A stretch of 5,748 nucleotides of DNA from Gemmatimonadaceae bacterium (lineage in GTDB: Bacteria > Gemmatimonadota > Gemmatimonadetes > Gemmatimonadales > Gemmatimonadaceae): assembly GCA_013820975.1 (NCBI GenBank), contig JACDHQ010000161.1, positions 1-5,748 on the forward strand. The letters run 5' to 3'. The notes beneath the pieces are model-generated. The model saw nothing but the letters and a program-made list of their open reading frames with translations, was not told the DNA's origin and searched no databases. The position numbers were made by a program, and so were the translations under genes. The first letter of the stretch is position 1. Each line of letters begins with the position of its first letter. Positions 1-5,748 of this stretch are shown here, piece by piece.

Positions 1-462
1 CAGGTGCTCGAGCTCATCGCCACGCACGTGCACTCCAACGTCCGCGCGCTCGAGGGTGCGCTCACCCGATTCGTCGCCTTGGCGCGCCTTCGCGGCGGCG
101 TTACCATCGATGCGGCACGCCGCCTGCTCGGCGCCGACTTGCCGGGCGAGGCGGCGCCGGAGGATCCGGCGACGGCATCGATGAACGCGATTGTGGATGC
201 GGTTGCCGCCGCGTGGAAGACGACCCCCGAGGCGTTGCGTGGTCCCTCGCGCAAGGGTGCGGAGGCGCGGCAGGTGGCGATGTTCCTCGCCCGCGAGACG
301 CTCGACCTGACGCTCGCCGATATCGGCCGGCAGTTCGGTGGGCGCGATCATTCGACGGTGCTGCACGCGGTGCGCCGGGTCGCAGCGGCGATCGAGACGG
401 CGGGGCCGCTCGCGCAGCGAGTCGCGACCCTTCGCGCAGCACTGCGGTCAGTGCCGGCGTGA
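1..462 (+). CDS. dnaA: Chromosomal replication initiator DnaA, C-terminal part (5' end outside the window)
   Basis: DnaA binds DnaA boxes at oriC, melts the origin and loads the replicative helicase. The reading frame is open from base 1 and gives 153 residues ending in a TGA stop. Residues 2-30 are the end of the AAA+ ATPase domain: HSNVRALEGAL at residues 11-21 matches the sensor-2 helix, with R15 at the position of the ATP-sensing arginine. A short linker follows to about residue 60. Residues 61-130 are the helix-turn-helix domain IV, with the DnaA signature GGRDHSTVLHA at residues 113-123 that contacts the box major groove. The tail ends in a typical short helix. The 5' two thirds of the gene (domains I-II and the Walker motifs) lies outside the window, so a GTG or ATG near base 4 is not the true start. 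The next gene is convergent susD and not dnaN, which is the usual partner. Family assignment is firm; whether this is the only dnaA of the genome cannot be told. Confidence 0.95.
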   Translation, partial: QVLELIATHVHSNVRALEGALTRFVALARLRGGVTIDAARRLLGADLPGEAAPEDPATASMNAIVDAVAAAWKTTPEALRGPSRKGAEARQVAMFLARETLDLTLADIGRQFGGRDHSTVLHAVRRVAAAIETAGPLAQRVATLRAALRSVPA

Positions 463-567
463 TCACCCCGCCCGCATCCGGCATCCTCCACCCCGCACCG
501 ACGCCGTTTATGCTGTCGACTTAGCCGGCAGCAACGACGCCCACCTCGTCGTACGATGGAGCAAGCA

Positions 568-609
568 GAAGAGCCGGAGACCCTGACCATCCAGGATCTC
601 CGGCTCTTC
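568..609. terminator. Strong hairpin between convergent dnaA and susD; probable bidirectional terminator
   Basis: Bases 568-580 (GAAGAGCCGGAGA) are perfectly complementary to 597-609, a 13-bp stem. After one C/A mismatch (581/596) four more pairs form (582-585 with 592-595), leaving a 6-nt loop at 586-591. The hairpin lies 106 nt after the dnaA stop and 17 nt after the susD stop. That position fits a shared terminator for two converging transcription units. No real T-tract follows on either strand: the minus strand continues TGCTTGCTCC, only weakly T-rich, and the plus strand continues CCTCATGTCG. It may therefore work as a hairpin-only or Rho-assisted terminator, or as a 3'-end stabiliser of the susCD mRNA. 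The remainder of the 463-625 gap shows no gene and no convincing DnaA box. Confidence 0.75.
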
Positions 610-625
610 CCTCATGTCGTTGCCG

Positions 626-2212
626 CTACGGACAGCGGGGCAGCGTCACGGGGCACTGCTCCCCATTCGGGGCCGGGGCGCTGGAACTTCCGCCAGGTCC
701 GCCGTACGAGTAGGTCGGCCGGCGCAGCGTCTCGAGCTCACGCCCGGGGACGGGCAGCTGCTCGAGCGAGTTCTCAGGCAGGGTCTGCCAGCCGCGTGCA
801 TCGAAGAATGCAATGACGCCGCTCACTCCCATGCCCTCGAGATTCTTCTCATAGCGAAGCGCGTCCCAGAGGCTGCCACAGGCACCGCTCTGCTTGCGTG
901 GTACGCACCCCGGTTCGTCCGGCGGCCCGTTTACCGTGACTGGGGCCAGCTGGCCATTCGCGACGCGCGTCTTGTTGATGAGCGGAACCGCCTCTGCTGC
1001 GCGGTTCAGCCGAATGAGCGCCTCGGCCTTGAGCAGGTCCATCTCGGCGACCGTCATCGAGACGAGCGGCCCCTCCTGCCAGCTGGTGCCGGTGCCGAAG
1101 CGGTGATAGTAGTAATGCGAGAAGCGGTAGCTGCCGCGTGCCACCTGGAAGATGTTGGACGCGTTGTAGCCGACGTAGCGTCCCGGCTGTGCCGGTGCCC
1201 CCGCCGGATGGATGCGCCGGTCCTTGGTGATGATCTGGAACGCCACACGGTTCTGGACCGGGGTGTTGACGTAGTTCACGAACCGGTTGGTCGAGTCGGC
1301 CGGCCCGAGCACCCAGTACGACGGGCGCCCGAAGTCGCTGGGCGGGCCGGTGCGGACGCGGGCAATCAGTCGCTTCCAGTCGTCCCAGAGGACGTCGGGC
1401 TGTCCTGCCGGCGCGAAGTCCTGCTGGATGCCGGCATCGACGCGGCGAATCACCTCGGCCCAGTCGGCCGTGTTGCGCTCGGTCCGCGTACGCGCCTTGT
1501 ACGCAATGATCCGCGCCGCATACGAGTTCGCGAGGCGGGCGAACTGCTGGCTCGTCATGGCCTGAAAGAGCCACGAGTCGCTCGGCAGGGTGAAGTTGGA
1601 CCTCGTGGCGATCGCGATTGCGGAGTCGAGCTGCTTGATCGCCTCGGTCGCTACCGCGGGGTACGCCTGAAAGCGGGGCGTGGTGAGGGTGTCGAGCGCC
1701 AGCTTCTCGTCGACGACCACCACCGAGTCGAAGTACAGCGCAAGGTACCCGTGGGAGGCTCCCTGGATGAACTTGCCCACGGCGCGCGTCCGCGCCGTGC
1801 GGTTGGCGTCACCGATCACGAGACCGCTGTCGATGGCGATCAGTGCATCATTCACGGCGGAGATGGTGCGGTAGAGCCCATACCACGGGGTCTGGCTCAC
1901 GGCAGCTCGCGCGTTCGACGGGCTGTTGTTCCACGCCGTGCGGGGTTCGGCCGACAGCTCGAGCTGGCCGAAGTCCGCGAACCCGGAGGTAATCTCCCGG
2001 GCGATGGTGGACACGGCCCATGACGGATAGTCGTCATGGCCGGCGACCGGCCAGAAGGTCCGGAAGCTGCTGGCGACGAACGACTCGGCCGACACGGGCT
2101 GCTTCGTCGCCCGTTCCCGGTCGGGCACGTTCTGGTTCTCGACCGTGAGGTCCTGGCAGCCGGCGAGGCCGGCCAGGACGATCACGCCGAGGAGTGTCTT
2201 CAGGGTATGCAT
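626..2212 (-). CDS. SusD/RagB-family outer-membrane nutrient-binding lipoprotein
   Basis: SusD-type proteins sit on the cell surface as a lid over a SusC transporter and help capture oligomeric substrates. The 528-residue product starts with a lipoprotein signal peptide: K5, a hydrophobic stretch at 7-17, then the lipobox L-A-G-C with C19 as the lipidated cysteine. LTVENQN follows directly, like many Gemmatimonadota SusD proteins. Helix-rich TPR-like regions cover about 40-260. The family C-terminal region is clear at about 386-500: a helix with MDLLKAEALIRLNR (391-404), then AVPLINKTR (408-416), then the ALRYEKNLEG helix (451-460). Length is typical. Four cysteines lie near the C-terminus (436, 445, 520, 527) and could form disulfides. 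Two ATG codons are adjacent, at 2215 and 2212. GAGGA at 2217-2221 lies 4 nt before the second and only 1 nt before the first, so 2212 is preferred; the other adds one Met. An in-frame ATG at 2356 falls inside susC and lacks the signal peptide. The gene follows susC by 17 nt in one operon. Substrate unknown. Confidence 0.93.
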   Translation of the reverse strand: MHTLKTLLGVIVLAGLAGCQDLTVENQNVPDRERATKQPVSAESFVASSFRTFWPVAGHDDYPSWAVSTIAREITSGFADFGQLELSAEPRTAWNNSPSNARAAVSQTPWYGLYRTISAVNDALIAIDSGLVIGDANRTARTRAVGKFIQGASHGYLALYFDSVVVVDEKLALDTLTTPRFQAYPAVATEAIKQLDSAIAIATRSNFTLPSDSWLFQAMTSQQFARLANSYAARIIAYKARTRTERNTADWAEVIRRVDAGIQQDFAPAGQPDVLWDDWKRLIARVRTGPPSDFGRPSYWVLGPADSTNRFVNYVNTPVQNRVAFQIITKDRRIHPAGAPAQPGRYVGYNASNIFQVARGSYRFSHYYYHRFGTGTSWQEGPLVSMTVAEMDLLKAEALIRLNRAAEAVPLINKTRVANGQLAPVTVNGPPDEPGCVPRKQSGACGSLWDALRYEKNLEGMGVSGVIAFFDARGWQTLPENSLEQLPVPGRELETLRRPTYSYGGPGGSSSAPAPNGEQCPVTLPRCP

Positions 2213-2216
2213 CATG

Positions 2217-2221
2217 TCCTC
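2217..2221 (-). promoter_or_regulatory. Ribosome binding site of the susD-like gene
   Basis: The minus strand reads GAGGA-C-ATG-ATG. The GAGGA core lies between the susC stop (2230-2232) and the tandem ATG codons. Its spacing of 4 nt favours the second ATG (2212) over the first (2215). No promoter or hairpin fits in the short gap, so susD depends on the susC transcript. Confidence 0.6.
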
Positions 2222-2229
2222 GGTTGGGA

Positions 2230-5200
2230 TCAGAAGTCGAGCTGGATGCTGCCGGTGATCGTGCGATAGCGCGGGTAGTCGAAGCTGTCGAGGCGGACCG
2301 TGGTCGGCCGGCTCGCGCCGTTGACCTCCGGATCGTATCCGCCGTACGGCGTCCACGTGAACAGGTTGCGTCCGATCACGGCCGCGGTGACGCCGCGGGC
2401 GCCGAACCGGGCGAGCGGGGCGAGCATCCGGTCGCCGAAGCGGTAACGCAGCGCCACTTCGCGCAGCTTCACGAAGCCGGCGTCCTCCACGAAGTAGTCC
2501 GTCGGGTCGTTCGCCGCGTAGAGCGAGACGTAGTACTCGACCGGCTTCTTCAGCTCCTGCTGCTTGCCCGCCTGGTCCACGTCGGCGCTGCGACCGTACT
2601 GGTACATGCGCTGGTTGATGCGGTTGTACACCTGGCCGCCCTTCTGCGCATCGAGCAGCGTGTAGAGGCCGAAGTTGCGCCAGGCGACGTTGTTGGTGAG
2701 GCCCACATGGAAGTCGGGGTTGCTCTGGCCGATCGGCACCACCAGCGGCGCCGTCCCCTCCTTCAACGTGATCGGCATGCCCCAGCCGTACACGTTGCCC
2801 CCGATCGTCGTCGAAGATCCCCAGAGCGACTTGGTCTGTCCCTCGGTATAGGCGTTGCCGGGGCCGACCCAGACGAGCAGCCCTTCGTCGTTCACCTGGA
2901 ACTCGTTGGCACGCGTGCCGACGTCACCCGGCAGCTCCCCGGCACCCTTGATGAAGCGGAAGCCGTACATCGAGCCGAGCGTCTCACCCTCGCAGAGGTA
3001 CGCGATGACGTCGCGCGTGAAGCAGGAGCTGTTGAACTCGGTGATCCTGTTGCGCGAGCGGTCGGCGACGAGCCCCATCCGCCAGGTGAACCGCGGGCGC
3101 TGCAGCACCTGCGCTTCGAACGTCCCCTCGAGCGTGTTCCCCTCGACCGTACCGGCGTTCCGCCACTGCGACGTGTAGCCGAAGAACCCGGCCAGCGGGA
3201 TCTGCAGCAGCTGGTCGACGACCCGGCTCTTCGCATACGACAGCTGAAGCGAGTAGCGGTTCTGCACGATCATGTCGACGCCGACCTCGGTCTCCGTCGC
3301 ATGCTCCGGCTTCAGGAAGCGATTGCCGAGCGTCGCCTTCTGGACGCCTCCACCAGTGAGGAAGGAGAAGGTTTCGTACTGGTCGGCAAAGCTCGGCCGG
3401 CCGCCGGCCGTTCCCTGCGAGGCCCGCAGCTTGAACTCGTTGATCGCCTCGGACGGCCACCAGCTTTCCTCGGCGAGGCGCCACGCACCGCTGACGCGAT
3501 AATACGTGTTCCACACCTCCTCGGGGCCGAACAACGAGCTGCCGTCGCGGCGCACGAGGCCGTCCGCGATGTAGCGCCCGAGGTAATCGGCGCCGGCGGT
3601 GACAAAGTAGCCGTTGGAGCGCACATCCTGCACCGACGACGACACGAAGCGCACGGTCGCATTGTTCAGCGAGCGCACGCCTGGCGTCGCGAACGTCTCG
3701 CCGCGTGCCGTGGTGACCTCGTTGTCCTCGCGCTCGAGGATCGCCCGCACGGTGGAGCGCAGGGTGAGCGGCCCCATGGTGCCAAGCAGGTTGGCGCTTG
3801 CCGCGGCGTTGATGGCGTTGGTGGTACCGGTCGTCTGGCTGATCTCGCCGGGGCCGCCGCTGCCGAACCCTTCGGTCTTGACTCCCTGGTCGAGGAAGAA
3901 GTTCACGCGGCGGTCGGATCGGTCGTAGCCGAGGTTGGCGTCGAAGGTGAGCCAGCTCAGCGCCGAGTAGCGGGCCTCGATGTTCCCCTGCGTGCGTGCG
4001 CGGCGCCGGTTGTTCTCTTCCGTGGACAGCACATAGAGCGGGTTCTCCTCGCGACCTTCCGGATCGGGCTGGAAGATGTACGGCGTGCCGTCCGGGTCGG
4101 GCTGGCGCAGGTCGACGTCCGGGGCCTGGTTGATCAGGTCGAAGAAGGTGTCGCCGTAGAGCTCCTGGCGGTTCGTGCGGCTGTGGAACCCGCTGAACGA
4201 GAAGCTGAGGTTGGGCCGCAGCTGGTGATCGAGGTTGAGGCGGACGTCGTTCTGGTTGAACTGCCCGCTGTTGAGCACCACGCCGTCCTCACGGCCGTTC
4301 ACCAACGAGAGCAGCCAGTTGGTGCGGCCGGCATTCTGCGCGAAGGTGATGGAGTTCTTGTAGAACTGGCCAGGATCGAAGAAGCGGTCCACCTGGTCGT
4401 AGATGGGATCTGCGTACCGCGAGTCCTGGAAGCGCTCATGCACCAGCTTCGCGACGCGCTGCGCCCGCGGCACCACGGTGCCGGCGGCGTTGACGTACTG
4501 GCCTGCCTCGTTGGTGCGGTAATAATGCTGTGTCGCCCATCCGATGGGGTTGGCGATCTCGCTGTTGCCGACCTCGGTCCGGAGCGAGATGCTCGTCGTC
4601 CCCTCGGCGAGGTTGGCGCCACGGCGCGTGCGGATCTGCACCACGCCCGCCGCCGCGCGCGAACCGTAGAGCGACGCCGCCGCGGCGCCCTTCACGATCT
4701 CGACGCTCTCGATGTCGAGCGACTGGAGGTCGGCGCTGGCGCCGCCGAAGGCGTCGGTCTGCACCACGCCGTCCACGACGACGAGCGGAGCATTCGACTT
4801 GTTGATGCTCGTCGGCGACCGGAGCATGATGCTGGTCCCGCTCCCCGGCTGGCCGCTCGGGATCACCGTGACGCCCGCAACCTTCCCCTGGATCGACTCC
4901 ACCGCGTTGGTCGACGGCACGGGCATGTCCTCCGCGGACACGCGGCCGACGGTGAACGGGACGCGCGTGCCGCTCGTCGGATCGACGACCCCTGTCGTCA
5001 CGACCGCCTCGAGCGAGAGTGGCACGGTCGCCATCCGGAGGTCCACGGTGGCACTGGCGCCGCTGGTGATGGCCACGCCTGCCGCGCGGCCGATGCGGTA
5101 GCCGACACGTCGCCCTTCGACGGCGTAGGTGCCTGCCGGCACGCCAGCGATGACATACTGTCCGGCATCGTTCGTCGACGCCCCGTAGCGGGTACCGACG

Positions 5201-5394
5201 ACCATGACCTGGACGGAGGAGAGCGGTCGTCCGCTTGCGGAATCGATGACGGTGCCCGTGACGCGCCCGGGGGCGACTTGCGCTCCCGCCGAGCCGGCGA
5301 GGCCAATCAGCGCAGCGGTGGCAAGGACGACTCGGCGCACGAGCCGGGAGGCATCCGCGCGCGGTGTCGCGTGGGCGGAGCGGGGGTGGGACAT
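2230..5394 (-). CDS. SusC/RagA-family TonB-dependent outer-membrane transporter
   Basis: SusC-type proteins are 22-strand outer-membrane barrels that use TonB energy to import oligosaccharides, peptides or other large nutrients together with SusD. The product is 1054 residues, a usual length. It has an N-terminal signal peptide: basic residues R12-R21, hydrophobic core 22-34, cleavage likely after AGA at 36-38. A carboxypeptidase-regulatory-like beta domain (about 43-122) contains GRVTGTVIDSASGRPL and NDAGQY-IAGVPAGTY. The plug domain (about 128-258) carries the hallmark IESVEIVKGAAAASLYGSRA at 228-247. The barrel ends with FVEDAGFVKLREVALRYRF (about 967-985) and a C-terminal phenylalanine, as expected for Bam-dependent insertion. 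The only two cysteines, C791 and C801, probably form a disulfide in one outer loop. The ATG at 5394 is chosen because GGAGG precedes it by 4 nt and the signal peptide begins there; upstream in-frame Met codons run back across the divergent marR gene. No TTA, CTA or TCA sense codon occurs, in keeping with high-GC codon use. Substrate unknown. Confidence 0.95.
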   Translation of the reverse strand: MSHPRSAHATPRADASRLVRRVVLATAALIGLAGSAGAQVAPGRVTGTVIDSASGRPLSSVQVMVVGTRYGASTNDAGQYVIAGVPAGTYAVEGRRVGYRIGRAAGVAITSGASATVDLRMATVPLSLEAVVTTGVVDPTSGTRVPFTVGRVSAEDMPVPSTNAVESIQGKVAGVTVIPSGQPGSGTSIMLRSPTSINKSNAPLVVVDGVVQTDAFGGASADLQSLDIESVEIVKGAAAASLYGSRAAAGVVQIRTRRGANLAEGTTSISLRTEVGNSEIANPIGWATQHYYRTNEAGQYVNAAGTVVPRAQRVAKLVHERFQDSRYADPIYDQVDRFFDPGQFYKNSITFAQNAGRTNWLLSLVNGREDGVVLNSGQFNQNDVRLNLDHQLRPNLSFSFSGFHSRTNRQELYGDTFFDLINQAPDVDLRQPDPDGTPYIFQPDPEGREENPLYVLSTEENNRRRARTQGNIEARYSALSWLTFDANLGYDRSDRRVNFFLDQGVKTEGFGSGGPGEISQTTGTTNAINAAASANLLGTMGPLTLRSTVRAILEREDNEVTTARGETFATPGVRSLNNATVRFVSSSVQDVRSNGYFVTAGADYLGRYIADGLVRRDGSSLFGPEEVWNTYYRVSGAWRLAEESWWPSEAINEFKLRASQGTAGGRPSFADQYETFSFLTGGGVQKATLGNRFLKPEHATETEVGVDMIVQNRYSLQLSYAKSRVVDQLLQIPLAGFFGYTSQWRNAGTVEGNTLEGTFEAQVLQRPRFTWRMGLVADRSRNRITEFNSSCFTRDVIAYLCEGETLGSMYGFRFIKGAGELPGDVGTRANEFQVNDEGLLVWVGPGNAYTEGQTKSLWGSSTTIGGNVYGWGMPITLKEGTAPLVVPIGQSNPDFHVGLTNNVAWRNFGLYTLLDAQKGGQVYNRINQRMYQYGRSADVDQAGKQQELKKPVEYYVSLYAANDPTDYFVEDAGFVKLREVALRYRFGDRMLAPLARFGARGVTAAVIGRNLFTWTPYGGYDPEVNGASRPTTVRLDSFDYPRYRTITGSIQLDF

Positions 5395-5398
5395 CGGA

Positions 5399-5403
5399 CC
5401 TCC
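5399..5403 (-). promoter_or_regulatory. Ribosome binding site of the susC-like gene
   Basis: The minus strand reads GGAGG-TCCG-ATG, a near-consensus Shine-Dalgarno sequence 4 nt before the ATG at 5394. It fixes this start over upstream in-frame Met codons. The leader just before it is C-rich on the mRNA (complement of 5405-5420), so the site is probably little structured. I found no convincing -35/-10 pair for susC in the gap. Confidence 0.7.
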
Positions 5404-5508
5404 AGGTGGGGTGGGGGTGGTGCCAACTGCGTCGGGGCCGCAGAGCCGGGTGAGGGGGCTCGGGTCAACCGACCGAGGGATACGCTCAGTGTGTGTCATC
5501 CGCTGTGA

Positions 5509-5525
5509 GCAACCCCGGGGGTTGC
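5509..5525. repeat. GC-rich perfect inverted repeat in the susC/marR divergent gap
   Basis: GCAACCCC (5509-5516) and GGGGTTGC (5518-5525) are perfect inverted arms around a single central G at 5517. The short centre suits a DNA operator bound by a dimer better than an RNA hairpin, although a 7-bp stem with a 3-nt loop is possible in either transcript. Its right arm overlaps the proposed -35 of the marR promoter (TTGCGT, 5522-5527). The binding protein is unknown. Chance occurrence in GC-rich DNA is not excluded. Confidence 0.5.
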
Positions 5526-5550
5526 GTGCCGCGTCATCGCCACTTATCTT
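5522..5550 (+). promoter_or_regulatory. Possible sigma-70-type promoter of the marR-like gene
   Basis: TTGCGT (5522-5527) and TATCTT (5545-5550) are separated by 17 bp. The -10 keeps the key T-A and final T, and the -35 keeps only the TTG. Transcription would start about 7 nt further on, at 5557-5560, which is essentially at the ATG of the regulator gene. The -10 lies within the left arm of the 5546-5561 inverted repeat, so a bound repressor would cover it. This is a by-eye match; promoter consensus in this phylum is poorly known to me. Confidence 0.4.
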
Positions 5551-5561
5551 GATGTCAAGAT
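5546..5561. promoter_or_regulatory. Probable MarR-type operator overlapping the marR -10 and start codon
   Basis: ATCTTGA (5546-5552) and TCAAGAT (5555-5561) are perfect 7-nt inverted arms around TG. Size, AT-rich ends and the short centre fit operators of MarR-family dimers. From memory the layout is close to the MhqR box of Bacillus (ATCTCGA-nn-TCGAGAT), which suits the MhqR-like protein encoded next to it. The site covers most of the proposed -10 and the first two bases of the ATG (5560-5562), so binding should block the gene's own transcription. On the minus strand it contains a perfect TTGACA (5558-5553), but no -10 follows at a proper distance, so I do not call a susC promoter there. 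Confidence 0.65.
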
Positions 5562-5748
5562 GAATCCGCCCCCGGACCGCACCGCGACCTCCTACGGGAG
5601 TGCTGCCGACACGGCGCTGAAGCTCTTCGTCGTGCTGAGCCGCGCGCACCGGGCGATCGCCGAGCATACGCGGCGCGATCAGGAACGGCATGGGTTGGGA
5701 GCGACGGAGTTTGCCGTGCTGGAGGCCCTCTATCATAAGGGTCCGTTG
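5560..5748 (+). CDS. MarR-family transcriptional regulator, N-terminal part (3' end outside the window)
   Basis: MarR proteins are small dimeric winged-helix regulators, usually repressors released by phenolics, quinones, oxidants or other ligands. The window holds 63 residues of an expected 140-160. Residues 16-45 (ADTALKLFVVLSRAHRAI onward) form the long first dimerisation helix. Residues 46-63 (GLGATEFAVLEALYHKGPL, starting at G45) form the second helix leading into the DNA-binding domain. LKLFVVLSRA and TEFAVLEALYHKG strongly recall Bacillus MhqR/YkvE, a sensor of quinone-like compounds, but the DNA-recognition helices are cut off and this is recalled similarity only. The ATG at 5560 is chosen because the family N-terminus follows it. 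No Shine-Dalgarno sequence precedes it, and the likely transcription start is within 0-3 nt, so the mRNA may be leaderless. It is divergent from susC across 165 bp and probably autoregulated through the palindrome at 5546-5561. Its main targets may lie downstream, beyond the window. Confidence 0.88.
   Translation, partial: MNPPPDRTATSYGSAADTALKLFVVLSRAHRAIAEHTRRDQERHGLGATEFAVLEALYHKGPL

Noticed and set aside
192..200. TGTGGATGC inside dnaA as a reverse-strand DnaA box
   Set aside because: It matches 7 of 9 bases, is a single copy, and codes for conserved-looking DnaA residues; chance is the simplest reading.
101..484. Short overlapping open frames on both strands within dnaA and its 3' flank
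   Set aside because: They overlap the well-supported DnaA frame, are Arg/Pro/Ala-rich and show no family motif; they are GC-driven shadows.
508..516. TTATGCTGT in the dnaA/susD gap as a DnaA box
   Set aside because: Only the first part matches TTATNCACA; the last three bases do not. There is no cluster of similar sites nearby.
614..2023. A 469-codon open frame on the plus strand, antisense to susD
   Set aside because: It is also in codon register with the real gene and explained by the same lack of TTA/CTA/TCA codons. It has no recognisable domain, while the minus strand gives a complete SusD protein with lipobox.
2194..5508. A 1104-codon open frame on the plus strand, antisense to the whole susC gene
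   Set aside because: It runs in exact codon register with susC, so its stops would need TTA, CTA or TCA codons in susC, which this high-GC gene does not use. The translation is Arg/Val/Asp/Ala-rich with no recognisable domain. It is a codon-use shadow.
5553..5558. Perfect TTGACA on the minus strand as the -35 of a susC promoter
   Set aside because: No TATAAT-like hexamer lies 16-18 bp downstream on that strand, where the sequence is TGACGCG-like. The match comes from the palindrome arms.
5395..5736. Upstream extension of susC to in-frame Met codons as far as 5736
   Set aside because: It would run through the divergent marR gene and both palindromes, and would bury the signal peptide. The ATG at 5394 has a good ribosome binding site and begins the signal peptide.
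1..5748. CRISPR arrays, tRNA or rRNA genes, insertion sequences, attachment sites
   Set aside because: I saw no regularly spaced repeats, no tRNA-like cloverleaf, no transposase frame and no terminal inverted repeats with target duplications. The gaps of 163 and 165 bp are too short to hide most of these.

Overview
The window is GC-rich (roughly two thirds G+C by eye) and codes on both strands with little intergenic space. It holds four protein genes, two of them cut by the window edges: the 3' end of a dnaA-like replication initiator gene (+), a complete SusC/SusD-type outer-membrane uptake pair (-), and the 5' end of a MarR-family regulator gene (+). High GC combined with a SusC/SusD pair and this SusD N-terminus (a lipobox followed by LTVENQN) points to Gemmatimonadota. 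That assignment is inferred from protein style and is not proven by a marker gene.

Layout. Positions 1-462 encode the end of the DnaA AAA+ domain and the whole DNA-binding domain IV. Positions 463-625 are a convergent intergenic gap with one strong hairpin (568-609) lying between the dnaA and susD stop codons. Positions 626-2212 (-) encode a 528-residue SusD/RagB-like lipoprotein, and 2230-5394 (-) a 1054-residue SusC-like TonB-dependent transporter. The two are transcribed in the order susC then susD, 17 nt apart, and are clearly one operon. Positions 5395-5559 are a divergent regulatory gap of 165 bp with two palindromes and a possible promoter. From 5560 to the window edge runs the N-terminal 63 residues of a MarR regulator resembling the MhqR/YkvE group.

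How the parts work together. SusC should form a TonB-powered outer-membrane barrel and SusD its surface lipoprotein lid, together importing an oligomeric nutrient. No glycoside hydrolase, peptidase or other enzyme lies in the window to reveal the substrate. The MarR gene carries a 16-nt inverted repeat that overlaps both its probable -10 element and its own start codon, which suggests tight autorepression. Whether it also controls susCD is open.

I see no clearly undescribed system. The points most worth a second look are the operator/start-codon overlap with a possibly leaderless marR mRNA, the second GC-rich palindrome in the same gap, and the absence of dnaN downstream of dnaA.
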